From: Hesseltinella vesiculosa
Lineage: Eukaryota; Mucoromycota; Mucoromycetes; Mucorales; Cunninghamellaceae
Assembly (NCBI GenBank): GCA_002104935.1
Contig: MCGT01000012.1
Span: 372,001-436,000 of the forward strand
Length of the DNA: 64,000 nt
Reading direction: 5' to 3'
Positions 11,268-21,382 of this stretch are shown here, one piece after another. Each line of letters begins with the position of its first letter. Position 1 is the first letter of the stretch. A model generated the notes under the pieces. That model saw only the letters and a program-made list of their open reading frames with translations. It ran no database searches and was not told the DNA's origin. A program made the position numbers and the translations under genes.

Positions 11268-11425
11268 CTTGCTGATCGATTAAATCAATTAAAGTGGATG
11301 TGCAGGGCTGCCAACAAACGAAAAAGAAGAGAGGGACGACCGGACGGGAAAACATTTTTTTTTTTTTTTTCTCAAAAATGCGGCTGTCCCTCCGCGGATT
11401 TTTTTTTTTTTTTCTTGCCGTCTTT
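11268..11425. promoter_or_regulatory. Shared 158-bp divergent promoter
   Basis: The ATG codons of the deacetylase gene (minus, 11267) and the C2H2-like gene (plus, 11426) lie 158 bp apart and face away from each other. The interval holds two opposed T tracts (11356-11370 and 11400-11413). A shared promoter is an inference from geometry; no specific factor site is identified. Confidence 0.45.
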
Positions 11426-12454
11426 ATGAATCTCGCCAAACCAATGGTTAGCATCAGCTGCAAAGTAAGCCTGCCATGTTGCTGTTCGGTTTCTTTTTCT
11501 TTTTTTACTCATGTTGCCTTGTAGTATTGTGGCGAGGTCTTTGCTGGCTGGGCCTTGTATGGACGACATGTCCTTGCAGAACACAATCCGCTTTCCCCAA
11601 GTAAAAATAGGATCGTAAAGGTTCCCAAAGCATGTGATGCTCAATACTTTGTTCAATGCCCTATAGAAGTAAAGTCGATACCCCAAAAACGCCCCTCCGA
11701 TACTCCCCATCCTCCCAGCGTACCCAAATCACGACGGCCCGAGTCGCTCAGCCCAGTCGATGCCAACCGTGACGATGGCTCCACGAGCAGCTCATCAGAA
11801 AAGAAGAAACCCAATCGATTGCATGAGCGTCTAGACTTCGAAGATGACAGCACGGTGCTGGAAATGTTGACGGTGCCTCAATACATTGTCCCTGACAAAA
11901 CACTGATGCCTCCTGAACGCATCAACTATGTCCACCCGCCGCCTCTGGTGATCCCTGACACGGGATTACTTGCCATGGAACGCTTTGTCTGGGGAGAGTG
12001 CGCGTAAGTCTCAGTCTGTGTTCTGAAAAGCCTCCCACTGCGACACAAGCGCTCATTCCCCTCCTTTGGTAGATCGCTTGTCAGCAGCAAAGATTTCGTT
12101 GTGCCTGACAATTATACTGACCTGCAGCAGGACACTGCTCACTTTATCGACTGCGTCTTCCGTCAGATAGCCAAACGATATCCATCTCATGAGATTAGCC
12201 ATGCCTTACGTACCCAAATGGATAGGTCAGCCATTGATTCGGTCATTGAATACCTGTTCCAGAGAACAGCCAGAGACGTGCATCGCCTTATCGACAACTT
12301 TCCATGGCATCACAACCTCCCACTCTACGACAGCCGTTGGACCAAAGTGAATGCCATCCTTGATCGCGATGCCTACCTATCGATTAAATTCCAATCTTCG
12401 TATAAGCAGACCGTAAGCACCGGGACAGAGGACCGCGTATTCACTTTTGAATGA
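11426..12454 (+). CDS. Unrecognised protein with an N-terminal C2H2-like finger
   Basis: Three exons, 11426-11464, 11525-12003 and 12073-12454, give 299 aa (phase 0, then phase 2). Joining exon 1 to exon 2 builds a classical spacing C12-x2-C15-x12-H28-x4-H33, which would be broken if the first intron were not removed; this supports the short first exon. The middle (about 50-95) is Ser/Pro-rich with basic runs and is probably disordered. The C-terminal 120 residues look folded, with a predicted helical segment around DSVIEYLFQRTARDVHRLI. I do not recognise a family. A role in nucleic acid or protein binding is only suggested by the finger. It shares its upstream region with the deacetylase gene, which could mean co-expression. 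Confidence 0.7.
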
Positions 12455-12779
12455 AGCTCATTCGTCTTCTCTTCATTGACGGGACCAGCGAATCGGCCAG
12501 TACTCCTCTCGACTTTCCATATACCCTGCCTCCTCAGTGACTCGCCTCCTAAAGAGGAAAACGCGCTCCTAGTTTCACCCCGGTCACCAATCCTTCTCTC
12601 TCAGGTCGGAAATCGCCCCACTCAGGAAGAAAGCGACACCCACATCTCCAAGCTATACCGAAGCCGTTGTCAGCACAAAAGAATAAAAAAACCTCGTGCG
12701 ATCTGCCAGTCATTGGGGCAAGACGGCCCAAGCTGAGGGGGAGGCCGGACTTGAACGTCACCAGGCGGGGTGGCTATTT
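12455..12779. other. Intergenic
   Basis: Follows the stop codon of the C2H2-like gene. Contains short plus-strand open frames that may be the eroded 5' part of the LINE fragment downstream; nothing in it can be called with confidence. Confidence 0.35.
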
Positions 12780-13340
12780 CATTTCGTCATTTTTCTATTG
12801 TCAGAGAATCACAGGCATCTGGACGAATCTTATCAAAAGTGGGCTGGCCAGAAGACAGTGGTGGCTTCACTCTCTGGTGACCCACTTCCCGTCAATCTGA
12901 GGTCTTCCCAGGCTTCCCACGACATTGCCCCTGACACGGTGTTGACAACCTCTGGCCCATCTGCCTTTGCGTACCTTGGGATCCCACTTGCCCATACTCC
13001 ACAGCGACTTTCTAGGTTCTTGGCCGATCTCTCGATCGGTAAAATTAAACGCGTTTGTGCTCTACACTCATCCCGAAACCTCTCCATCCTGGGGAGAACA
13101 CAGTGTGGAACACGTTGATCATGTCGAGGTTGTGGTACTTCCTGCGACACCATCCACAGCCTCCCCCCTTTCTATTCTCAGGTACAACGCATGTGCCGCC
13201 GGTTTATTAACAGGAAGATTGCCTCCAATCTCCTATTCTACCATGTGAGCCCCTAGGCGACTTGGTGGCCATGCCCGTCTTGACGCTGTACATCCGTCTC
13301 ACGCACTTCCAGTACGTTTTCTCTCGCCTCCACCCCTTCG
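12780..13340 (+). mobile_element. Decayed LINE-type reverse transcriptase fragment
   Basis: The plus strand carries, in order, segments that resemble the C-terminal half of fungal non-LTR reverse transcriptases: KTVVASLSG, then YLGIPL, then a SIGKIK / ILGR block, then NTLIMSRLWYFLR, then QRMCRRFINRKIA. These sit in two different frames (shift between 13095 and 13105, and back near 13173) with in-frame stops, so the copy is dead. No endonuclease domain, poly-A tail or target-site duplication is clear. Family-level placement rests on motif order and spacing that I recognise from Mucoromycota LINEs; it has not been searched. Confidence 0.6.
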
Positions 13341-13901
13341 ACCGTACCTTGTCCTGGTGTGTCCCTTCACTCGGCCGATCCCCTACTGGTACATGAAAAC
13401 TTTCAGGCTGATCTATATGCTAAGCGAAGAAGCGTATTTTTTATTTTCCAAATGGAAAGCGAAACCCCTTTTGCTCTGGATGCTTCTCGGGCAGTGACAA
13501 AATTGATTCACTTCAAATTCTGCATACAGTTGGTAGATGATCAGAGAAGGTGGTAAATAAATTTGCAGGTCATAGTGCTGTGGAGCCGCCCAAGTGTAAA
13601 ATAAAAGCGATCCATTAGGCAAACGCCTTATTAAAAAAAAACCGATTCAGGAGTAAATGAAACCAAGATCGACGCTTGCTTCTTGCATATAAAATAGATT
13701 GCTCTGTTGGGTTTTTGACTGCATGAAGATGAAAAAAAAGCGTGTTGCTTAGGACTGGTGTGCAAAAAAAGCAGTGTTTTGAAACGCGACCCCTGAAAAA
13801 AAAAAAAAAACCAAACCCTGTTGTTTTTCTCCTTGTCTTGTTTGTTTTTTTTATTTATTTCTGTATTATTGATATTTTTTATTTTATCGACGAGATTTTC
13901 C
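13341..13901. other. Intergenic
   Basis: AT-rich sequence between the LINE fragment and the next gene, with an A tract at 13796-13810. No gene seen. Confidence 0.45.
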
Positions 13902-14483
13902 ATGGACTACGAAAAATACAAGGCCATTCCCCTCTTGATCGATGCAGCTGCAGGGTCTCCTTCTTCATCCGAAAGCAAGCCTGAAAGTCCAGGAACGGAA
14001 AGGACGCCGGAGCATAAAGATCTGAATCGTAGATGTGGCCACGCTGCGTTTCGCCACAAGCTCCAACACACCATCCTCTGTCTCAAATGCAACGAACAAA
14101 TCGACGATGAACACACTGTGCAGGCCAATACGTTTGGCGATCGCATGAAAAAAGTCCACAATGTCAGCAAAGCATCAGAAGCCAACAAACCGACCTCGAT
14201 AACAGCACCGCCCAAAGTCAAGACCACCACCCGGCTGGGTAAACACACACGAGTTGAGCCAGACAAGCAAGACGAGCGAGCACAGGCCAAACGACAGAAA
14301 GTTGAACAAGAGAAGCAGCGCGAACACGAGGAATGGAAGCTGAAAATCGAAAAATGGCGACAGGAAGTCTTCACGTCCATCTACGCCCCAGCAATGGCCA
14401 CCCTTCTAGCAACGAACACCCTTTCTGTTCTGCATAATATCCAGTGCATGGCTCTTTTTTGGCCTCCGTCGAATCAACCTTGA
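13902..14483 (+). CDS. Unrecognised coiled-coil protein, 193 aa
   Basis: A single open exon from the first ATG at 13902, preceded by a T-rich leader. Residues about 45-66 contain two Cys and two His (CGH...H...H...CLKC), possibly a small metal site. Residues about 125-165 are rich in Lys, Glu, Gln and Arg and should form a charged coiled coil. The last 35 residues are hydrophobic. No family is recognised, and there is no intron evidence, so coding status rests on length, start context and composition. It lies between a LINE fragment and PacC, and an origin from mobile DNA is possible. Confidence 0.5.
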   Translation: MDYEKYKAIPLLIDAAAGSPSSSESKPESPGTERTPEHKDLNRRCGHAAFRHKLQHTILCLKCNEQIDDEHTVQANTFGDRMKKVHNVSKASEANKPTSITAPPKVKTTTRLGKHTRVEPDKQDERAQAKRQKVEQEKQREHEEWKLKIEKWRQEVFTSIYAPAMATLLATNTLSVLHNIQCMALFWPPSNQP

Positions 14484-14931
14484 TACCCCCCCTCTCTGTC
14501 TCTCCCATTGACCCTTCTGTCCATTTTGTGGAACGCATGAAATTCCCTGGCTCACTTGCACAAATCAACCATCACTCTCTTCTCATTGTCTCTCATCCTC
14601 CTTTCTATTTATATATGTGTCTCTCGATGGAAAATAAAGCATTGCTTAATGAGACACTCCTAAAATGCATGGGACGTCTTTCCGTCGACGCAGTGCGAGC
14701 TAATAAAAATAGTCAACAGCTTGTTGATAGCTTGTTGATTTGACATCCAGAGCTCGATCTATGTCCAATTGTGTGCTTTTGGCGATGACACCTTCTATTT
14801 TGACTCTGACACGAACAAATGTAACAAGTGTTGGGCATTTCATCTTCATGTGCCAAAAACGATCATAAATTGCGGACTCCAAACCTTGCTGACCCCTCTT
14901 CTTCTTCACTTTTTTTTATTTTTTTTTTCAT
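14484..14931. other. Intergenic, PacC upstream region
   Basis: AT-rich 448 bp upstream of PacC/Rim101, with a T-rich block at 14910-14929 just before the chosen ATG. The T-rich block could also be an intron 3' end, in which case PacC has a further upstream exon. Confidence 0.45.
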
Positions 14932-17086
14932 ATGCCAAGAACACGTTATCCATGTCGTTGGACAGGCTGTCAGAATGTGTATGACACTGTTGAAGGATTA
15001 TTTGACCATTTGTGCGATGACCATGTAGGACGACGAGCAACAAACAATCTCTGCCTCACTTGTTACTGGAACGACTGTGGAGCGACGGCCGCCAAGAGAG
15101 ATCATCTCACCAGCCATGTCAAAGTTCACCTCCCATTCAAACGTAAGGGCCAGTGCCGCTTATCACCATTGAATGACATGTTCTCCATTCGCTCGCTCAT
15201 CTTGATTCTTTTCTTTTCTCCCAAAGCCTTTGTCTGCCAGGTACAAAAGTGAAATCAAGGTTACACTTGCCCAAGCTCCGCTTGCCAAGAAACCTTTAGA
15301 AAAGTCTTGTCTTCGGCTTGGATCTCACCTCCTTTTTATTTTTACAGCAATGCCGCAAGCCTTTTAAACGACCACAGGATTTAAAGAAACATGAAAAGAC
15401 CCATACAATTGAACACCAGGGTAAGCCCTTCCTCTTTTTAGGACCCAAGCTCACGACTTTTTTTTTTTTTTTTTTTTTTTTACTAGCTTCTTTAATCAGC
15501 AACCAGCCTGGCTACAAGCCTGTGCGACGAAGGCGTCATAAATACGACAAGTCAAATGTCAAAGACTGCAACCCCAAACATGAAGGTAAGCCTGCCAGTG
15601 CCCAGCGTGCGCGGACCATGGTCCACATTATTATTTTTTAAATTGGTAGACGTGGAGATGAACATAGATGACATGGATGACTTGACCAGCGGGAATCCTC
15701 TGCAAGACTTGATCCAAGCTGTTCTAAAGGACGACTCCCTACCTCCTGATTACAATATTGGTAGGTGGATCTCAGGTCGGAAAAGAAGACAGCCTGATAC
15801 TGATTTTGTTATCTCCATCAGAGATGATGCGACGCTTGAACTCCATCTCTCATATCATCCAACAAAAAGACGAATGGACATTGGCCGTCCCATCCGACCA
15901 AGCCCACTCGATGCAAATGTGGCTGGAGCAATTGTCGGCCAACATCCAAACAGACTCCTGCTTATATCCGGGTATGGCCCAGGATGACGGTTTTGGCTTG
16001 GGCAATCACTTGGCCAGCGATCTGATCGAGCCCTATACCGACCTTGCTCCAGCCTCCACGGCTGCCTCGGTCAGCGGCAACGGCAAGGAGGACATCCATC
16101 CTCCATCACTCTCGTTATACCCCAGTCCCACATCCCACAGCCTGTCGAATCAATCTTCTCCTGCCGCATACCCTTGGTCACCCCTGGTGTCTACACCCGA
16201 GGCCGCCATGGGCAGCTACCCCTCGTCAGCAGCCGCCACGTCGCCTTCTTTGGACCCTGGCCTTCTCATGGACATAGCCACAGCGCCTATCGATCAGTCG
16301 CTCTACCCATCTTTCTTAGCTGCCACTGCTGCTACGCTCCCCACTTTGCCTCAGCCCCAATCCGACAACAGCGCCATGCAAGCTGATTCCACGCCTGAAG
16401 CCAGCCAGCCCACCCAGATCTTGGCCAAGTTCTGGAACCCAGGCAGCCAGCTGTCTGTCGTTCACAGCCAGCCGCTCTCAGGACCCACGCCAGCGGAAGA
16501 AATCGATTTCACGCCAAACAGCTTCCCGTCGCCTATCCCTGCCTCTCCAGACATGTTTGAAACCGAACAAGTGGCTGCGCCCTCTCAACCACCCGTCAGT
16601 CACGACACCTACCGCTTCAAAAAAGAAATGATGCACATGGTCAACGTGTTTGCTGCCCCTCAAGAAAAAGGCATTGCCGGTCACCCGCCTCCTTCGTCCT
16701 CTGCCACTTCATCTCCACCTGATGCCACCACAGACAACGTCAGTACCGGGTCCAACGACGCCGTGACAGGCACATCGGCAGTCCAGTCCGAGCCAGTCCA
16801 CCTGGACTCTCGCGCCAATGAGCAACCAAACGACGCTGACGCTGATGGTGAAGAACGTGACGACCACGATGACGAAGACAGCGACGACAGCGATGGGTCG
16901 TCGGAGGCGGACGAAGAAACCTCGCCCTATGCCAGCCTGACCGAAGCCCTTGATGGCCTCACCATTGGGCCTGCTCAAGAAGCCGTCTTACGCCAACGCC
17001 ATGCCAAGGTTGTGGAGATGCTCTGGAAAGCAACACAGCTCACCCTTTCAACCTCTAGTACAAAGCCAGCTGAATTGAGCCAATAA
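14932..17086 (+). CDS. RIM101: PacC/Rim101-type pH-response zinc-finger factor
   Basis: Six exons: 14932-15142, 15227-15240, 15348-15420, 15487-15585, 15650-15760, 15822-17086; 590 aa. Three C2H2 fingers occupy residues 8-94: C8/C13/H26/H31, C44/C49/H62/H66 and C74/C77/H90/H94, with the [14 protein letters not shown] signature of PacC finger 3. Exon 2 is a 14-nt microexon that encodes the first Cys of finger 3; only when it is included does the C-x2-C pair form. The following [11 protein letters not shown] segment also matches PacC. In the family, ambient alkaline pH triggers proteolytic removal of the C-terminal part and the N-terminal form binds GCCARG sites. The long Ser/Pro/Ala-rich tail ends in an acidic run (about residues 530-560). 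The start may lie further upstream. Confidence 0.88.
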
Positions 17087-17218
17087 AAGTACAGTAAAAA
17101 TTAGGTAGGACAAAATATTAAACGCCGACTGCATAAAAAAGGCCACAGGGTCTGGCCTGCCGGCTTGCGTTATTGTTTTTTTATTGCTTTTCATTTTAAC
17201 ACGACACGACATAAAAAG

Positions 17219-20093
17219 ATGCATCGTCATCGGTTTTTTTCAACAAACAAACGGGGTAAGTTCATTCATCTGTTTGTGGAGAAGAATCAACAGGACATGC
17301 TGAGCTAGATGCTGAGCACACTGGGTTTTTTTTTATTCTGAAATCTAGGTGAAAACTTTGAACTCAAGGCAGATCTCAACAGTGAGTATCGGCATGTTCG
17401 GAGCGATGCTGTCAAAAAGGTGATTGCCAACATGACAGTAGGCAAAGATGTCAGTGGATTGTTTCCCGATGTGCTGAAAAACATGCAAACGGAAAACATC
17501 GAGCTGAAAAAACTGGTCTACCTCTACTTGATGAACTATTCCAAGACCCAGCCTGAATTGGTGATTCTGGCCGTCAATACTTTTGTCAAAGTAAGCTGGT
17601 TCGTTGGAAGGAAAGGAAAAAAAAAAAAAAAAGACAGAGCCCGCCTTGAAGGATGGGGTGTGGGCGTGATAGCCATCGGCCTGCTGAGCCAATCATTGAC
17701 TTTTTTCATCACGTTTTAGGACTCGGACGACCCCAACCCATTGATTCGAGCGCTTGCTATTCGTACAATGGGATGTATTCGTGTGGATAAGATCATAGAC
17801 TACCTGACTGAGCCTCTGCGGAAGTGTCTCAAGGACGAGAATCCGTATGTACGCAAGACTGCCGCGACCTGCGTGGCCAAGTTATACGAGATGAACCCAG
17901 ACCTGACGATTGAACAGGAATTCATTCCCATGCTGCAAGAGATGGTGTCAGACGTCAACCCAATGGTCGTGGCCAATGCTGTCGTTGCGCTCTTGGACAT
18001 TAATGAGATGATGGCCGACGGCAAGGTGTTCAAGGTCACGCACAATAACGTCAACAACCTGCTGCACGCCCTGAACGAATGTACAGAGTAAGTACTGCAT
18101 TAAAGGAAAAACTGCACCTATCTAATGTTTTATTTGTTTGATTCGGTTGTTGTTGTATTAGATGGGGTCAGGTGGTGATTTTGACAGCTTTAACGGACTA
18201 CCGACCGCTGGGGGACAAGGAAGCCGAAGGTATTATTGAGCGTGTCATGCCTCGGTTACAACACGCCAATGGTGCGGTGGTGTTGGCTGCTGTCAAGGTG
18301 ATCTTGGCTCTCCTTCGTTACGAAAATGAAACCGACTTTCGAAACAACATCCTTCGCAAAATGGCCCCTCCATTAGGTAAATCTCACCCACGTCACCTGT
18401 AGCCAAAAAATAGGTTGACTCAACCGCATTTTTTTTTTTTTTTGGTTTCTGTGCGTGTAGCAACCCTGCTGGCCAACCCTCCCGAGTTCCAGTTCATTGC
18501 TTTGCGCAATATCCAGTTGGTGCTACAGAAATACCCAGCCATCCTCGACCGTGAAATGCGTGTCTTTTTTTGCAAGTACAACGATCCGCTCTATGTCAAA
18601 CTGGAAAAGCTGCAAATCTTGATCGACCTGGCCAACCCTCTGAATGTAGATCAGCTCCTGTCTGAATTGAAAGAGTAAGGGAAGGTTCTGGAAATAGGAC
18701 CCGCTCATGACGACGACTTGACACTTTATGTCCTATTTTTGTGCCTAGGTATGCCAACGAAGTGGACGTGGAATTTGTGCGCCAGACGATCCACGCGATT
18801 GGCCGGGTAGCCATCAAGATCGAGGAAGGAGCCGAGGCGTGCGTGCATATCTTGATGTCGCTGATCGAGACAGGCGTCAGTTATGTGGTGCAAGAAGCCA
18901 TGGTGGTGATCATGAATATCTTTCGAAAATACCCAAATCAATACGAGGCTGTCATTCCCCACCTGTGCAGTAATCTCGATGCTGTGGACGAACCCCCTGC
19001 CAAGGCTGCACTCATCTGGATGATTGGTGAATATGGACACCGCATCGACAATGCTACTGAGCTCATCGACCTGTTTTTTGAAACCTTCAGCGACGAAAGC
19101 AGCCAAGTAAATCAAAAAAAAAGGGGGGGGTGATTGTCTCTCACCTCTTTTTCTTTCACCAGGTGCAGCTGCAAATCTTAACAGCCACGGTGAAGCTCTT
19201 TTTGAAAAAACCACAGGAAACCCAAGATCTAGTGCAGCAGGTTCTACAAGTGGCAACGACGGGATGTGACAATGCAGATTTACGCGACCGCGGCTATGTC
19301 TATTGGCGGTTGCTCTCTACAGACCCCGAGGCCGCAAAGGTAAACGCAAGCACAATCAATGCTTTGTCGCTCACTTGATTTTGTTTTTAAAAATAATAAT
19401 AATTATTATTATAATCATCATAATCATAATAACGTTAAAACCTCTAGGGCGTGATTCTGTCGGAAAAACCACCAATTCAAGATGATGAGCAACAGGTGCC
19501 CCCAAGCCTGTTGGAAACCCTGCTCCTGCAGATTGGCTCACTCTCGTCTGTGTATAAAAAACCAGCCGAGACGTTTATCGCTGGCGAACGTTATGGTGCC
19601 AACCGAGTTCAACAGACGCCTTCAGAGTAAGTGACGAAAAATCCGCAAGGTGTCACAGAGTGGTCAAAGCGATTTACTGATGACGAGTTTGAAATTTATC
19701 TTTTTTATTGTCCAAAAAAGGTTGGAAGAAGAAGATGTGACCGCGCCTCCTCCCAAGATCCAAGCTGCGCTCAAAAACAACGACATTGGCAATCTGCTGG
19801 ACTTGGACTGGGACGAGCCAGCGTCGCCTTCGATTCACACACCCACCTCTGCCTTTAATAGCCCTCGAGTCCCCATTGCTGCCATCTCACAACAAACGGC
19901 CTCGACCTCTGGCCTCGACGATCTGCTGGGCCTGTCTGCCCCTAGCAATACACCGCCCACCGTCACCACACAGCCAGTTCAGTCCGATCCTATGGATGAT
20001 TTCTTTGGCATCTCGTCATCCGATGTGCAGCCAGTGATCCCTGCCCAGCCATCCACATCCAAGACCAATGATCCCTTTGCTGATCTTCTCTAA
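17219..20093 (+). CDS. APL2: AP-1/2 complex beta-adaptin (Apl2-like)
   Basis: Nine exons: 17219-17255, 17349-17590, 17720-18087, 18162-18376, 18461-18674, 18749-19106, 19163-19339, 19448-19626, 19721-20093; 720 aa. The N-terminal trunk (to about residue 590) follows the beta-adaptin helical-repeat pattern, with [31 protein letters not shown] and DPFADLL-type endings recognisable. Beta-adaptin is a large subunit of the clathrin adaptor at trans-Golgi and endosomes. A canonical clathrin box LLDLD is at residues 622-626. The protein stops soon after the hinge and has no appendage (ear) domain, like yeast Apl2 (about 726 aa) and unlike animal AP1B1 (about 950 aa). Exon 1 codes only 12 residues and its basic start replaces the usual N-terminus. 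Confidence 0.92.
19388..19434. repeat. AT-rich trinucleotide microsatellite in an intron
   Basis: Mixed AAT/ATT/ATC triplets inside intron 7 of the beta-adaptin gene. It lies between the donor at 19340 and the acceptor at 19447 and does not touch coding sequence. Confidence 0.8.
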
Positions 20094-21382
20094 TACATGC
20101 CTCTGTGCGCTTTTCTCTTGGCCCGTCAATCTGTTGCCCACAATAAATACAAAATTTCCCTTTTTTATACATCGAATCCCCACCCTTCCCATTTGACCTT
20201 TTTTATTTATTTTTGGAAGTGTCACACAGGAGGACAAAAGATACATCCATCTTTTTTTTTTACTTTTGTGAAGCACAACCAACCTACTCACTTGCCTCAT
20301 TGTGCTGGTGTTCAAAATGAAAAAGGTTGACTACAAATAGACAACGCTTATTCCATAAAAAGCACGAATGAACCGCATTTGTGTGGTTGTCATTGACAAA
20401 AGTTCTCTACCCATTCAGGCGCGCTTTCGAATAATCGACACTCAGAACGACATCCATCGAATCCTCTTGTTGACCATTTTTTGAAAAAGTTTCCTTTCAT
20501 CACTGCGCCATCGCAAAACGAGAGAACATGCAGTGCAAAACTGGCAGGTTGAACGCAACGGGGAGCATGTTTGATCGAGGAAACTTCCTCGTTACCAAGA
20601 GAAAACTGTGAAAGCGATGGTGACACAGCAACAGTTGGGTAAAATGAAATCACTTTTTTTCACAGCCTTGGACATGGCGTGCGATTATTATTTTTTTGAA
20701 GAGACTCGGTTCCCTTCCTCCCCACCTGTACAACCAAATGATGAAAACCAATCATCAAGCGCTCCCTTTGCAATGATGCCATAGCAGATCGTTTGGACTA
20801 TTTTTTAGGCATGAGCGGGTGGGGATCACAGTCGACGACGCCTTGGGTAAGAAGGTCCTTTTTGAACCGACACAGATGCTGATCATTCATTGGTTTCAAA
20901 ACGATGTAAGAACTGTCAATCTCTTTTTTAGATTTGAAGCTTCACATTTTTATTATTGTGGGGAAGAGCCACTACAAAACGGTGACCAATGTGGTCACAC
21001 AGGCAGATGCAGGCTTTTTTTTTTCCACCTTTTTTTTTCTTTGCTTTCCTTTTCTCACCATCGTTTTATTTGGGTACAACCCTATTGCCCCACCCACCCA
21101 TTGTCTTCTCTTTTTTGCATTTTTTTATCTTTTCATTACTATATTCACCTCGATTTTGGACGTGGATTGTCAACAACTCGCAGCCATTTTCCAATCCTGT
21201 TGAATCGTTTCAATACCGACCTCGACCTTCATCCTCTCCCTTTTTTTTTTAATTGATTCGTGTCTTTCTCTCCTCCCGGCTCATCCGAAGCGTACGTGTC
21301 TCCCCATCTAGTATATTCTCTCTTTTTTTGTTACCTCTCTTTCATTGATTCGTCTGGTCTATTATTTTAAAAACGACAAGCA
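20094..21382. other. Intergenic, no supported gene
   Basis: Beta-adaptin 3' flank and hexokinase-like 5' flank, 1.3 kb. The last 400 bases are strongly pyrimidine-rich (20999-21360), as expected for a fungal promoter. An ATG-led segment at 20813-20848 followed by GTAAG looks like a first exon, but I could not close a frame into the open stretch at 20932-21010. Confidence 0.45.

Noticed and set aside
12696..13118. 140-codon frame as a host gene
   Set aside because: Its motif order matches a LINE reverse transcriptase and the continuation is in another frame, so it is a transposon fossil.
20813..21010. Possible two-exon small gene upstream of the hexokinase-like gene
   Set aside because: The ATG-led first piece ends at a phase-0 donor, but the next open piece needs another phase, so the frame does not close.
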